NCBI GenBank assembly: GCA_018907035.1
Contig: JACCIC010000029.1
Location: forward strand, 2,824,001 to 2,888,000
Reading direction: 5' to 3'
DNA from: Sycobia sp. Sy_11
Taxonomy: Eukaryota > Arthropoda > Insecta > Hymenoptera > Epichrysomallidae
DNA: 64,000 nucleotides
The notes below the pieces were generated by a model, which did not search any database, had not been told where the DNA came from, and was given only the letters and a program-made list of their open reading frames with translations. Position numbers and translations under genes: made by a program. Positions 46,971 through 60,296 of this stretch are shown here, piece after piece (position 1 is the stretch's first letter; each line of letters begins with the position of its first letter).

Positions 46971-49313
46971 CTGGAACAGAGAAGAAAGGGTCGCTGGTTA
47001 AACTGTGTTTTTGTACGACGACATATACAAAACCATAAATGCATACGCAAAATTTGATTAGCAATTCGGGATTGTATAAAGGGGCTTTTCGGATCTAACC
47101 CTAATCTTTTGAGAGAAGTTGTTTATGTGATCGACGTGTATGGCATTAAGTAAATTTTCTCATTGATATCATTGCAAATGTATTGTTAAATGTTTTTTGT
47201 TGACTTAGATGTTATATCTTGACCAAACTCTGAACGTAGATTGTAACTATATAGAATGCATAAGTTTTTAGTGTTTTTTTTTGTTAAATATTTCGCCGCA
47301 TCATGAATAAAATTTGATGTTTCAATTAGAATCGCTCATTCGCTTAACATAATAAAAGAATTTAAACTTTTTTCACTCCTCTTCGTTTCTCAAGTATTAA
47401 ATTTTTCAAAACTTCCGAGATCGATTATTGAACAATTCTATTTTTAATATGTTGCCGCTAACATCAAATCGAAATTTTACTTTCTTAAAAAAATTGAAGA
47501 GACGAACCTTCAAAATGTTTTTGCGCAAATTTCTTTCTTAAGGGTTAGAATTACAAAAAAAAACTTATTTAATCAAAATCTATAATTTGATAGGAAATCA
47601 TACAGAAATTTTCAACTATCGAAAATCTAAAGTTGTAGATAAAATATAAACATATATGTGTCTACTTTTTACTCCGCTAAAAAATTTTCGTCGTTGATTA
47701 GCACCGATATTTGGAAGCATGAATAGAGCGACGTTAAAGAAGATAAAAAAGGGACTATTGTCAAAAAAGCTCAAATTCGTGTTAAATCTTGAAGTTGATA
47801 ATAAAAAATTCCAATTATGTCTATTCTCGTATGAGCCCATAAGGGTGAATTTTTGTTATATCCAGAAACTGATGTTGAAATCTTTCATAATTAATATTTG
47901 GGAGAAAATATGTATAGATAATAGTGACAAATAATTGATTGCTTATATTCATAGCCAGTTATTTTAGTAATTAAATAGAGTTTTTTTGTAATTAGTCACA
48001 ATTCTTTTTCAGTAGAAAAACAAGATGAAGTTAAAGTCGGATCAACAATATCACAAGGAGCTGGTATTATTTTTGATCTTATATTTTAATTTGAAGGCTG
48101 TGTGACAAAATGTTATTTTCGATAATTCTATGTTCAGAAATCTAGAGGTTTTAAAGTTTAACATACATTTTAAGGCTTCCTTGAAGTTGAATCACAATGA
48201 TTTGACGTGAACGAAATAGAGATGACCTCTAATTTTATAACAGATGGTCTATCTCTTATCTTTTACGTGTGTAAAACTTTAAGATTTCATTAAATTTAGA
48301 TCTTATCTTGATCTTAAATACAGTTAAATACCTCAATGTAAATTTCGTCACGTTCTCAGGATTTTGGGTGACAAATGGCAATTACTTTTCGCACGAATAA
48401 CTTTTAAGTTCAAATCAAGGTTAATATCGTTGCTTATGACTTCTTACAATTCAAATAAGTTTTGTTGAAAACTTTTCTCTAACTTTCATTCCCAGCAAAA
48501 TCAGCAGAATTGAATTATTAAATTTGAAAGGCACGGTAACACATATTGCAACAGTATATGCCATAAAAGTCGGTAAGTGACTCTTGTCGTATCTTCCTGT
48601 CAATAAAAACAATTAAAACAATGAAAGCTTTAACGTGCAGGAAAGTTCGATTGCTTGAATGCGAGATAACTGACGTCTCCGCTTCGAATGAAACTTTTAT
48701 ACTAGTATATTCTGAAACTCGTGATTTTAACACGATGTTTCGGCTCTCGTTGTGTACGATGAAGTTGCACACTTGCACGAAAGTGGATTTTTAGTTTCTT
48801 ATATAGAACTATCGACTTGGGTCAAATCCTTTTAAATGAATAAGGTATAATGTAAATGTGAAGCACGAATTAATGACTAGTAATATACGTAATTGATAGT
48901 TTGGTATAATACAGTATTACTGCGTATATACTTTGACTTTTAATAACACAATTGGGAGGAATAAAATGTGTTAAAATTTTAGAAATTACATAGAAGACTA
49001 TTTCTGCAAGTGGTTAGTTACTTTTGTATTTTTATTTAAGCTTTTCACATTCTGACTATTTGTAAACTATTCATCTTTTGATTTCAGGAATACTATGCCA
49101 AGAGCTTATATAATTCAAGGACTTAAGAATATGTTAGTTAGATAAACAATGTTTTTATATATCTGCTCTTTATTTTGTTTAATTTTTACGGACATTTTAT
49201 GCTTTTTATACGCGTTTTCATTAAGAAGCGATTAATTTTCTCTACATATATATTATTGTAATCCGAATAAGATACTTTCTGTTAATGTTTACTAATGCAG
49301 ATATATTAATAGA

Positions 49314-49316
<3 letters not shown>

Positions 49317-49363
<47 letters not shown>
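49317..49363. repeat. TA microsatellite
   Basis: Perfect (TA)n of about 47 bp. Confidence 0.95.
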
Positions 49364-49367
<4 letters not shown>

Positions 49368-49775
49368 TAAATATTTGTCAATACTAGAGTTACCTAAGTC
49401 ATTATTTATCGTTAATGAAGTATACTGAATTTAATATGACTAAATTAGTTTGAATTAAATAGAATTATCGTAAATGTTAAATACTATTTGAAATTGTAAG
49501 TTTGTACAATAATCATCAAAAGTAAATCAGTATAAAAAGAAATAAAATATCTAATGTATATATTATTCGTTAAAAATAGACAAGTACATGCAATTCCGCA
49601 TAGAGTACTTCAATAACATCATGGCAATAAAGATCTTAAAACGGAACTACAAAAGAATCCCAAAGTGGTATTTACGGATGAACAGATTTATCATACATAA
49701 TTCCTAGTTTTATAGGTGGCAAACACGTAAAGTACTTTATGTATATTCTAATTTCTGCTGTTTTTGCTATTCCAG

Positions 49776-49915
49776 TTTGTGTCTTTTACCGATGTTATCG
49801 CCAGCGTTTATAGTTCCCGTACGTCCCGAACGCTTAACGTCTCTGAAATCAATTTTGAGCTGAGTGTGGTAAACGACGATACAATATCAATCTTATCTTC
49901 GCTTTGGATAGAGAG
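49776..49915 (+). CDS. Weak candidate exon
   Basis: On the plus strand a very good acceptor (CTGCTGTTTTTGCTATTCCAG) precedes an open phase-0 stretch: FVSFTDVIASVYSSRTSRTL, NVSEINFELSVVNDDTISIL, SSLWIE. It ends at a donor-like GAGAG then GTATAC. No family is recognised and the opposite strand is also partly open. There is no neighbouring exon to pair it with. Confidence 0.2.
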
Positions 49916-51127
49916 GTATACTGCCCTTTCAAAAACAAAAACTAAATGTCCGCTCGATACTCAATTATTTCCATTTTCATAAATATGCTCATATCGACCC
50001 ACTTCGAGTTCTCTGAGAGAGATGATCAAAAGATGCAAAACCATATTTCCAAAAGGCTATTTATACGACAAGATCGCAGACTTTTCAGTCTATCCATGTA
50101 TTTGCATGCTTTGTACTCGTAATTTTGAATCAATGGAGTCTTTTGAATCATTGTGGTTAAAGTTAAAAATGTTTGAACGTGACTGATGAGATTCGATCTA
50201 GCACTCGTCTCATTTCTAAACCAGAATCATTGTTAACACATCATTCTCACTGATTATGATTGATCATTAAATTTCAGATGTCGAAAAATGACGATCGATT
50301 ACCGTGGCCTAATATGCCAACTTTATTACGAATAATTTTCTTAAAATTGCTTTTGAGAAACCTATTTATTTATATTTTGATACACAGCGATAAACTGTAT
50401 GCTTAGAGACAAGAATAAATTTTAACAGTACATTTGGCCATATCGATGAGGCATTTACAACAATTTTTATGGTTCACATAATATGGTTATTAGTTCCGTC
50501 TACTTGGAGCTTACAAATAAGATGAAGAACTTTGTTACTATTGGGGTCAATTTCTCTCGGTATTCTAAGTAAACATTAGTTAATAACCAAAACTTTAAAT
50601 AATTATTGAAGACGGATGAAGCTTCTGTGACTCTCTGAATTTATAATAACACCACGATATTTTATAATTTCTCGATAAAGTTTTCAAACTATTTTCATTG
50701 ATACTCTATTATTGGAGTATTTCTGCATTTCAAGTTAAAGCCCCGAAGTTTTGATCCCGTTCCGTACGATCCGCAAATATACCTCGGTCCACATTGACGA
50801 TTCCCAATAACCACAAAAAAAAACCGATCAAACCTGAAATTCATTCTCGTTCCACCACGTTTTCTTTCCTCCGTTCCGGGCGCAATTTTTTTTTCTCTGC
50901 GTCTGGATTCTAATTCTCTTTCGTCAATTCGCAAAAAGGCCGATAACTTCGCCGATAGAGCAAACAGCTCCTCCTCCCTTTTCCCACGGGAGATTAAATT
51001 AAAAAACTTGGGCAAGTTCACGTCACTGCCAGTACAGTATAATAGGGCACACACCCGGTCATGTTAAAGCAATAATTTAGCATTTACTCTCTTGGTGTAC
51101 ATAAAGTACACTCGATATCCATCGTCC

Positions 51128-51130
<3 letters not shown>

Positions 51131-51177
<47 letters not shown>
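51131..51177. repeat. TA microsatellite
   Basis: Perfect (TA)n of about 46 bp, followed by short ATGTATAT variants. Confidence 0.95.
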
Positions 51178-51189
<12 letters not shown>

Positions 51190-51215
51190 GTATAGCGTAC
51201 CATGGATTAATCCAT

Positions 51216-51218
<3 letters not shown>

Positions 51219-51284
<66 letters not shown>
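51219..51284. repeat. GA microsatellite
   Basis: Perfect (GA)n of about 65 bp. Confidence 0.96.
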
Positions 51285-51286
<2 letters not shown>

Positions 51287-51584
51287 AGCGCGTTCTACAT
51301 AATAAATAGATTTGTCCGAGCGATGGTCGGCAAAGCTGGTCGTGTTGCTGCTGCACTTCTTGCTCTGGCGAGAGTGTGCATCAGTTTCTTACGCATCCTG
51401 GACATACAAGCTTAATAGCTATTCTGTCGAAGTATAGGGCTATATACGACCGCAGAAGGGATCTCGCCACTATACATTTCCGCCGGGCCACCTCTCAAAT
51501 CCGTAGGAGAACCCGCGGGCTTATTATTAAACGATTAATTAAGACGACGTTATACCGGTGCTGATGCAAGTACCTAGGATATAT

Positions 51585-51588
<4 letters not shown>

Positions 51589-51638
<50 letters not shown>
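51589..51638. repeat. CT microsatellite
   Basis: Perfect (CT)n of about 48 bp. A shorter CT array follows at about 51731-51753. Confidence 0.96.
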
Positions 51639-51641
<3 letters not shown>

Positions 51642-51781
51642 TTTCTCTCTCATACACACTCTGTCCGAAGGTCTACGGCAAATTATGCAGAATTAGTGGT
51701 GGCGTTGACTTGCAGTACATCCTGGGAATTCTCTCTCTCTCTCTCTCTCTCTCCTTTCTCTGTTTCGAACTGTATTTAAAG

Positions 51782-51904
51782 ATACGGTCACCAAGGACGC
51801 CGTCATCGACGTCGCTAATTACGCGCTCGGCATGTATGCTGCAGCGGCGCCCTTTAATATCGCCCGGGGAATTCCGGTTTATCGGGTCATTGGAGGGGGG
51901 GGGG
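51782..51904 (+). CDS. Candidate exon with CT-array acceptor
   Basis: On the plus strand a CT-rich tract ending GTATTTAAAG is followed by a 123-nt open stretch in phase 1 to 1: TVTKDAVIDVANYALGMYAA, then AAPFNIARGIPVYRVIGGG. It ends at a strong donor (GGGG then GTAAGAG, GT at 51905-51906). Codons follow an R-N-Y pattern and are GC3-rich, unlike the surroundings. That pattern is strand-symmetric, so the minus strand is also open (NDPINRNSPGDIKGRR and on), but its splice sites are weaker. No family is recognised. Confidence 0.33.
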
Positions 51905-51929
51905 GTAAGAGTATAGGGCGCACCGAGCG

Positions 51930-54353
51930 CTTTTTTTCATCACCATCGATGTACTTTGGGAAAGGGAGTGGGTATTAGTAAGTTTCGAGGGGGAGCAGCT
52001 TGTTGTAATCATGGAAGGGGGGATGCATTTTTAAGCTGATGCATTTTATGTGAAATCAGGCAAATTATGACGATACGTTTCTGAATAACTTTAATGATTC
52101 TGCGTTTTTGTCCAATAATATTATTTAAGAATCGCTTAAATTTCTACTTCCCGTCATTAAAATGAGAATTCCTATTTTTGACCTTGAATTCTATAATAGC
52201 GAAAAAATTTACGCTTAGATAATTTATCAAATATGGTTCCACTTTTCAGCTCAAATTATGAGAATATTATACGTTCTTGTTTGTTTACTGAAAATTGGCC
52301 GTCAAATAACCTTGAAAATTATCTCTAAATTTAAAGGAAAGTGTCTCGCAATGTTTTCCATGGAGTTACATAGTTCTTATCTATAAATATAATACATAAG
52401 AATAAATAACATTAGTCTATAAGAAAAATAAGATAGACCTTCTGACGATATTAGGAGATCTTGTGAACATCAATGAATCACATATAGGATAGATTATCAT
52501 AACGTAGAATTTCTATATTTCTTTGCAGATGTGAAATAAAAAAAATCAAATTCTATTGAAAAACATAGAAACAATATTTGACCTTCGAGTGACCTTTAAA
52601 TCTCATCATTAGGTTAAAGTCAAGATCATAGGTCAAATGCTGTGGCAACGGCTTACAATTTTTCTATAATTATTTTATTGACTAATGCGGTTTTTGTGAA
52701 GCTATTTCTAGTACACTCTGTTAACAGCTCGTTATAGGGGGAGTAACAAGATTTTATGATTTGCTTTATTATGACTGAATCAGTTTCGTTTAGTATATCA
52801 AAGTTTGATTCATTGAAAAAGGTTTCAGAATCTATTACCAGTACGTAATAGTAATAATAAGTAATAAACAGTAGATAAATTCAAATTGCTATAAGAAATT
52901 GCTTCTTTTATAACTGTATGAATTATTAAAGTTTTATAATGAATTGAATTGTCTGTATTAAACACAGAAATAAGTTCATCTGTCTTGCATTTCTATTAAT
53001 TGATATTTAAGTCGTTTTTCTTGATTTTTTCCTAACCGTTGTTTATTTTACATCCAAATAAATAATTTTTAACGATCAGAAGTGATCATCAAATTAACTG
53101 AATGAATAGTTCAATCGATAATTAAATTTATTAATATATCTTTATACTCGTATGAATATATATGATTATATTATATTTTGCACAAGGATATTTTATTTAA
53201 AACAGGAATTTCGTCAATTTTTAATAAAATTTTTATTAGTTATACTTTCATTATTTTATCATCAAAATTGTTCACTTGGAAAAAGCATTTTTCTGTACGC
53301 ATCCAGAAATTTGTTTTTTTCCAAAATAAAATTTAATATTAGGCGATATCCAGAATTTAATCCCTTTTAAGCTTGGACAAATTTAATGAAAAATTTGTTT
53401 TTACAGTACTTCTATCATTATATACCATGTATAAAAAAATTTATATATGCGGTAAATTTTAATAAAAGTCTCTTTAAACAACTCAATAAAAGTCTCAATT
53501 TAATGAGAATTCTTCTTATACGGTAATAATGAGAATGAATAATAATTTTCAGCCAACGCAAATTTTTTCAAACACATTCTCAAATCTAGCGATCATAGTT
53601 AGTTCGCAGATTTATACAGAATTTCAATTTCAGCACAAATACAAATTCTTGCTGTATCAAAGTGAGCAAAAAAACTCTCGATAGCAAAGACATTGAGATA
53701 ATTTCCCATGTATATTCTCTTATAGTATTAACTTACAATAGTCCTACTTGACACAATATGTTTTCCGACGTCAGAATAATTTCCTAAAAGTATTATAGGG
53801 TAGAGAATGTTTGAGGAAAAACAACACAGAATAGCCTCGACAGTGTCTCGATCCCGAGGGGGTGAGAAAGGGTTACTAGAGAATTCTCCACTCCCACTTG
53901 CCCCTCGTCCTCCAGGCTCATTCCGAAGTCACGTGCGGGGTGATAGGAAGGGTGAAGAAAAAGAAGCGTTCGCGGCGAACTTTACTCTCCATGTATGTGT
54001 CTCTGTGTGTGTTTGTGTATAATAAAGATTCGCGTCTTCGATATATATGTATATTGGAGGATAGAGAGCGTTATTTGGACCTCTCTGTCCCTCCGTCGCC
54101 TGTGAGCTCATTGTTCCCGCAATCCCTCTAGTGAAGCTTTCTTTTACTCCAGTGCCGCAGATCGTGCGCCAGAGTGGGTGAGAGGGGGGGATTTTTCTCT
54201 TTCCCTCTTTTTTGGCATCAGAAACACGGCCGCTGCAGCTTCTGCCATGTTTATAAATAAAGCTGCGCCCATAAAGAGGAGGACGTAATGCGCTTCTCAT
54301 CCCAGCGCGTGGTGTCGTCTTTCTTTCCTTCGCGTTCGCGCGTTCCATTCATT

Positions 54354-54356
<3 letters not shown>
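51930..54356. other. AT-rich non-coding DNA
   Basis: No supported gene to about 53800. A GC-richer segment follows at 53830-54350 whose frames show no recognisable domains. Confidence 0.4.

Positions 54357-54405
<49 letters not shown>
54357..54405. repeat. TA microsatellite
   Basis: Perfect (TA)n of about 48 bp. Confidence 0.95.
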
Positions 54406-54409
<4 letters not shown>

Positions 54410-54530
54410 CAATACAAGCTTCTAACTCAAGCATTTTACTCGTTTTGCGCCGCCCGCGCGCCGTCGCCGCATCGCCGTTTTCATCTGATGCGCCTTGCGC
54501 CTTGTCTCACTCGTATATAGTTTCTCTTCG

Positions 54531-54534
54531 AGAG

Positions 54535-54598
<64 letters not shown>
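54531..54598. repeat. GA microsatellite
   Basis: (GA)n of about 65 bp with AAAG at both edges. Confidence 0.95.
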
Positions 54599-55889
54599 GC
54601 AATAGTACTCTTTTTCACTGCAATATATTTCATCGTCCACGGCGCGCACCAGACGAGCTAGTTGGCTCTTCTTCCGTGCGATGCTTTATCCCTCTGTATA
54701 AGTGTATACTTCTGTATATATACTTTTTTCGTGCCATCGAGTTGTCGCTCGTTTTCTCTCTGTCTGAATATAGACGCATTTTCGGCTTTTTCTCAATTTA
54801 CGCGTTTGCGCCTCTTTTGATTCTAATATTTCTTATTTAGGATAGGATAGGCAGATTTAGGAAAATTCATTAATCTGCAATTAGAAATTATTTGGGCTGT
54901 ATACTTATACATTTTCTCTATAAAAAAGTGATGGTAAATGAGTCGATCAGATATGAAAAGATTCGCTCTGCGCGCCTATCGAGTGAGATGAACTAACTAT
55001 ATAGAAGGACTACATCTTCTCGATTGTGTTAGCGCTAAGAATCTGTTTAGGTCGGATTTGGGAGAAAAGTTTACCTAGAGAAAATCACTTACAAACCATT
55101 TTCTACGAGTGTGCATATTCAGCAAACACAAGTTGCTCCTATATACAGAGTCGAATACACGATCATTCCTATTTATTCCGAATATCTGCAGTCCTTCGAA
55201 TCTCAACTCGAGCTTTACTGTAAGATTGCTTTCGGGATGGCTGAACAGTAATCGTGGAAAAGAATTATATTATATGTCCTCTGAAAAAGGTGTAGATTTT
55301 TTGAAAAAACAAATAGTCGATTGAGTATTACTTCAATTTTACTGGAGAAGCTCGGAATTTCTTTCGTCCGTATCAGCTGACTGTGTCGACTTCAACACTT
55401 ATTCTAAGTGAATGAATTATGGAGTGTAATATTAGAATTACCAAAAGAGAGATCACGTTTCGACAAAAGATTATTATAAAAATAGAATCTGAAGACTATT
55501 CTTTTTTGTCACAAGAGTATTGAGCTTCAGCAAATTGTGAGAGCTCCATATACTACTGTTGTCAGCTACTGGGCTAAATCGTGGAATATCTGTTCTATAG
55601 TTTTCAAAGATGATCTTTAAATGAGCATCATGATGTAGTATTTGGATGAACAGTGATAAAAGTTTGTGCTATAATAAATGTCCATTTGACCCAAGAATAC
55701 ATAGTTCCCTGCCCAAAAGCTAAGATTTGAATACTTAAATACCCCTGTCAAGGACGCAATTCCAGATATAATATCAAAAGAAGTACCTATAATTTCAAGA
55801 GAACGAAATGGAAGATATGGTCGAGAACGTTAGAAAAGTCCGATCACAGCACACAATTACGAGAAAAGCGTTTGTTATTACCCTTCATC

Positions 55890-55995
55890 TAATGTGATCT
55901 TTCAGCACAGCGGAGCGCCGTCACTACACTGTTCCCTGATAGGAAACTAGATTGAATTTCATGGATATATTTGTAAGACAGATGGTCCAGGAAAA
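55890..55995 (+). pseudogene. Fossil IS630/Tc1/mariner-superfamily transposase fragment
   Basis: The plus strand reads VIFQHSGAPSLHCSLIGN, stop, IEFHGYICKTDGPGK. It aligns with the segment of type FQQDGAPPHYSL.VR.YL...FPGRWIGR.GP found in this transposase superfamily, where the Asp of QQDGAP is catalytic. Here that Asp is Ser and a stop follows. Flanking sequence (about 55430-56130) may be more of the same element but is too decayed to align by eye. The two-part match makes chance unlikely. Confidence 0.55.
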
Positions 55996-56130
55996 TAAAT
56001 TTTATCTTCGTTAATGATGGGGCGAGAATCAAGCGGAATAGATTAGCGGACGATACGATGAAATTCGACTTGCGTGGTATTTGGAATAATTTATCTCTGA
56101 ATCAAATTGTTCATTTATATTAGAAAAAAT

Positions 56131-57060
56131 GAAATAAAGATAGGGATTTAAAGAGAGTTAAATGAATTTCTCTTTATTTTATTTATTACGCCCACATATA
56201 CATACTTGTACAAATAATGCAGGTGTCACTCATCTATATATTATATTATTGACATTGTTTAAATGTTAAATAATCGATATAAATATATGTGTGGATACTC
56301 CTCTCCAGGTTTACGCTCGCTTTTTTCTAACTTTATGTGGGTATGGATATTATTAAAGTTACTGTTATGATACTCTATGGTTTTCGACAAGTTCCTTAAT
56401 TAGTCGCATAGCGCTCGATTATATTATAGACTGTCTTTCCGAAACAATGCTTCTTCCCCGTCAGAGAGATTGACTAATGCTGTTCTCTCTTGTTGGTAAA
56501 CAAAAATTGTTTCCAATTATGCTGGAAAATTAGAAATATTTAATAGGTTAATTATTGAGTCGTAAAATTATGATTATTATTTTTTTTTTTACTTTTATAT
56601 GTACAGCCGGTGACAAAAATTTAGCTCTATGAATAAAAGTAAAAAGTCCTCTGCCTCGTAATTTTAAATTTTAAGAACGAATGAGATAGCTAAATAAGTG
56701 AACATTAAAGGTATAATATATGTAACTATAAGATGCAATTAATTCAATGAAATACCTTAAATAATTGATGGTACTTAAACATACGAGCACAGAGATTATT
56801 TCAGGTGTCGGAAAAAATAATCTACTGCGTAGAGCAGGCTAATTGTTACAAACAAGGCTCTTTGAAAGTTCATAACACTGACATTTTCAAAAGTGAAGCT
56901 CTCTCAAGAAAACAAGTTACGCAGCGTTATCACTTATTTTCTAGCGTGCAATTCACATAACATTTCTTATCCTTCAAAGGCCAACGCCGTCCCGGCGTGC
57001 CATTTTCACACGAAGGTCATTGTTGGAAGCACGGCTTCCCATAAATACGAATGAACTCCT
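56131..57060. other. AT-rich non-coding DNA
   Basis: Nothing supportable seen. Confidence 0.45.
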
Positions 57061-57251
57061 TATTTTTGTTTTTTCGTCTGTAGTCGGACTTTCTCCGCAC
57101 GCGCCGCACACGTCTCATTGCCATTTCCCGCGACGACCATAGTAGCCACGGGTGTTTCGATCAGATTCCGTTCATGCCTCGACCATTGCGGACGCAAGCG
57201 TCTCCCGTTGTCGAAAATCCATCCAATAAGCTCAGAGAGCAAGGGCAAGAG

Positions 57252-57290
<39 letters not shown>

Positions 57291-57395
57291 CTCGACTGTC
57301 TTGATCTTCGGCGATGTCTCGTAGTGCACATATATGTATGTATGTATGATGTACATCGGAGAGCACCAGAAGGTTGAATAGATTTTTTTTAGACA

Positions 57396-57426
<31 letters not shown>

Positions 57427-57948
57427 AGGGAGAGTCTTGAAAGTCAACCAGCCGCGGCTCTTATCTGCTCCGTATCAAAACACCTCTCACGAGCGGTCAA
57501 TAAAAACACCCCCTCCCCGAGCGCGTATAAGGCTGCAACGGAGCTCTTTGCCCAGCTCCACCCTCCCCCCTGCCCTCGCCCATGCCGAAGCGTATACGCA
57601 GGAAAGCCACAGCGAGCAACCTTATAGCCGCGGCGGTGCGATGCTATACATATATACATACATTTCGTATTCCATATGCGCGCCCGGTCTTGTACACGGG
57701 GCAGAGGGGAAAAGGGTAGCGATGCGGAGGGTTGGGGGGGGGTGCACAGGGTACAGCGCGTAATCATGAAATATGCAGGCGCTGAAATTACTTGACGGAT
57801 TCTCCACCTCCTCCTTCTCCCCATATAGAGAGAGGTGCGCGGCCACGATAAAGAGTGGAAAAGAGAAAGAGAGAGGGCGAACCAAAGGGCGGTGGGAGTA
57901 TACACGCGCTCGTGCGTGCCGGTGAAAATTCCCCATCTCCGACCTCCA

Positions 57949-57960
<12 letters not shown>
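57061..57960. promoter_or_regulatory. GC-rich island with GA arrays
   Basis: A CpG-rich block with GA arrays at about 57255-57290 and 57400-57426 and a CT array at about 57950-57981. Long frames through it on both strands (up to 257 codons) are compositional. Possible promoter or first-exon region; no exon boundary is convincing. Confidence 0.22.
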
Positions 57961-57981
<21 letters not shown>

Positions 57982-57985
<4 letters not shown>

Positions 57986-60020
57986 GTCCCCTTGAGCCGT
58001 ATACACGCGCATGTCTATACATGTATATATATATGTATGTATATACATCGCGTCGCTGGAAAAGTGATTTTTCAGCAGATCGTTGGGACTTTATATATGT
58101 ATAGGTACTGTAGACGGACTTTTTAATATTAACGCGCTGGCTGCTCATTAAAACACACACGCATACAAACACATACACATACCGCTTTTCGCATTTCCTC
58201 TCTTTTTGACGGGGCATGCCAAATGATTGTTTTATGTATCAACGCGAAGAACAAGGGTGGGTAGAGAAGATAAGATCGGGATTTGCCGAAAGCGATTTAA
58301 GCAGCCGGGGTGGGACGTTTCTTAAGCTTGTATATGTATTTATTGTATATACTATTACATATATTAATATAATCTATTGTAAGAAAATTATATAATATCT
58401 TTTAAAATTAAAATTATAATAAATTTTAATTTATGTATTCGACAACGGAAGGAGGAAAGTTAAAGAGGATCGGTGATTGGTATCTCAGTATTATCGAGCA
58501 TTTCACTATAAACAAAAAAAGATACAGAAAACCATTGTATTTTGTATCGAGGCTGTATTTAACTTTTGTCTTGAATCTGAAATCGAAGACAGATTTGTAT
58601 AATCATTGTTCAGTTTTTTTTATTTCAATGGCCTTCATCATCTGCGCTCACATCATCATTATGGAATCCTTAAAATACTCACCCTCGACCCCTATCATAC
58701 GCTAAAACCTTAAACTTAAAACTTTAAAATGTTTAAACGTGAAACTTTAGATTCTTCAAACTTTTTCAATAAACCAATAAAACTAAAACTAAATCAATAA
58801 AAAAAAAACTTTACAAAAATAAAACAGATTTCATCCGAGTGTAAAAGTTTACTTTTCTATATACTAAAAATAATATTTATATAGCGGACACTTAACGTCC
58901 ATGCTCGATCGAAGTCCGTTCGCATTTCGACTCAGCCCCACTCCCCTCTACCGTCAGCTATATCGATGGATATTTATTAATTGCCGACTCGCTGAATTTC
59001 CTGGCAATTAACCCCATTTAATAAAATCCATCGATTTCCAAGCACGCGCGAGGACAGGCACGCACGCGTGCAAACGCATAAATGAGCAGAACGCGAGTCT
59101 CGCAACGATTGTAAATTGCGGCGTCAGATTGGAATATAAAGTCGATGGCAGGAGGAGATAGAAATGTATTTTAAAAGCTTGAAATTAGAATAATATATGT
59201 CGAAAAATATCTATAATATAATTATCGGCCATAAGAAGTCTCGTCGCGAAGGGCTATTTTCACTCTCTTAAATCACTGTCGCTCAATGAATTTTCATTTA
59301 ATCACTTTGGAATAGGTTGAATTAAGGCTATATCGTCATGATTAATTTGAAAAAAAATTATTTGAAATCACATTGAACTGTTTGAATCGTTAAAATAATG
59401 ATTCAGTCTTCACAGATTTGTATTTCGCGCTATTTTTCGGACTTTTTCAAAACCAGACAACTAATTGTGCTTATTTATTTTTAGTTGGACCAATCTAATT
59501 TGTTAAATGTCACATACTATGATGACATAAATTCTATAATTAAATATCTCTTACTTATATTAATAAGTATTATTTGACTATTTATTAATTATTTTAAATT
59601 ATATTAATTATTTTTAATACTTTTATTTATTAATTATTAAACACGGCAGTCGCGCAATTCTGTACGTTAAGAGAGTGCCGATGATTTTGTAATTTTTTAT
59701 TAGTATTATTATCGTTATGATTGTCGTTGTTGTTATTCTTATTATTCACATATTCCACATACCGGATCTGTCCGCGCAGGCGCACGGGATTTTCAATTTA
59801 TTTGGTGCCTCCGTCGTCGGCATCCTTTTGCCCCCCTTCAATATTCACAGCGCGATCGACCAATTCCGTATGGTTGGGTGGAGGGAGGAGGGAAAGCTTT
59901 CAATCCCGCTAATGTTTTCTCGCTCTCGCGGGGGTTTGTCGGACTGTGCAGCGAGGCCGAGAAAGCCGATGGCTTCTTTCATATGCATACATGCATACAT
60001 ACATACCCCCCGCCCAATAC
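57982..60020. other. Non-coding, no supported gene
   Basis: A GC-richer patch at 59760-59870 has a short open stretch (AHGIFNLFGASVVGILLPPF) between AG and GT dinucleotides, but with weak splice context. It was not accepted. Confidence 0.35.
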
Positions 60021-60023
60021 ATG

Positions 60024-60025
<2 letters not shown>

Positions 60026-60061
<36 letters not shown>
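60026..60061. repeat. CA microsatellite
   Basis: Perfect (CA)n of about 36 bp. Confidence 0.95.
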
Positions 60062-60062
<1 letters not shown>

Positions 60063-60231
60063 TTCACAAAAGACGGCAAATTCTTCCTCCCTTTGCTCAC
60101 TTCCCACAATCGCTGGCCAGCTTTCTTTGTAGCCATTTTTCTTATTATAATTTGCGATTCCTCCGATAAACGCAACATCTTTATCGACTTTCCAACCGCG
60201 CCACTTTTGCGATTTTTATCAATGAGAATAT

Positions 60232-60235
60232 ATAT

Positions 60236-60296
<61 letters not shown>
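60232..60296. repeat. CATA/TA compound array
   Basis: A few CATA units then (TA)n of about 40 bp. Confidence 0.94.

Noticed and set aside
46447..47064. 205-codon continuous minus-strand frame as a single exon
   Set aside because: It reads through clear splice sites at 46970 and 46791 and through CA repeats. The LRRCT exon within it is real; the rest is intron.
51300..51420. Hydrophobic plus-strand stretch LVVLLLHFLLW as a signal peptide
   Set aside because: No in-frame ATG upstream of the hydrophobic frame (stop codon instead). The ATG-led frame ends after 30 codons.
57444..58217. 257-codon minus-strand open frame
   Set aside because: It runs through GA/CT, CA and TA repeats and GC-rich flanks. 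Composition is Arg/Tyr/Val repeat-driven with no domain or splice logic.
59782..59870. Possible plus-strand exon AHGIFNLFGASVVG
   Set aside because: Weak pyrimidine tract, weak donor and no coding periodicity.
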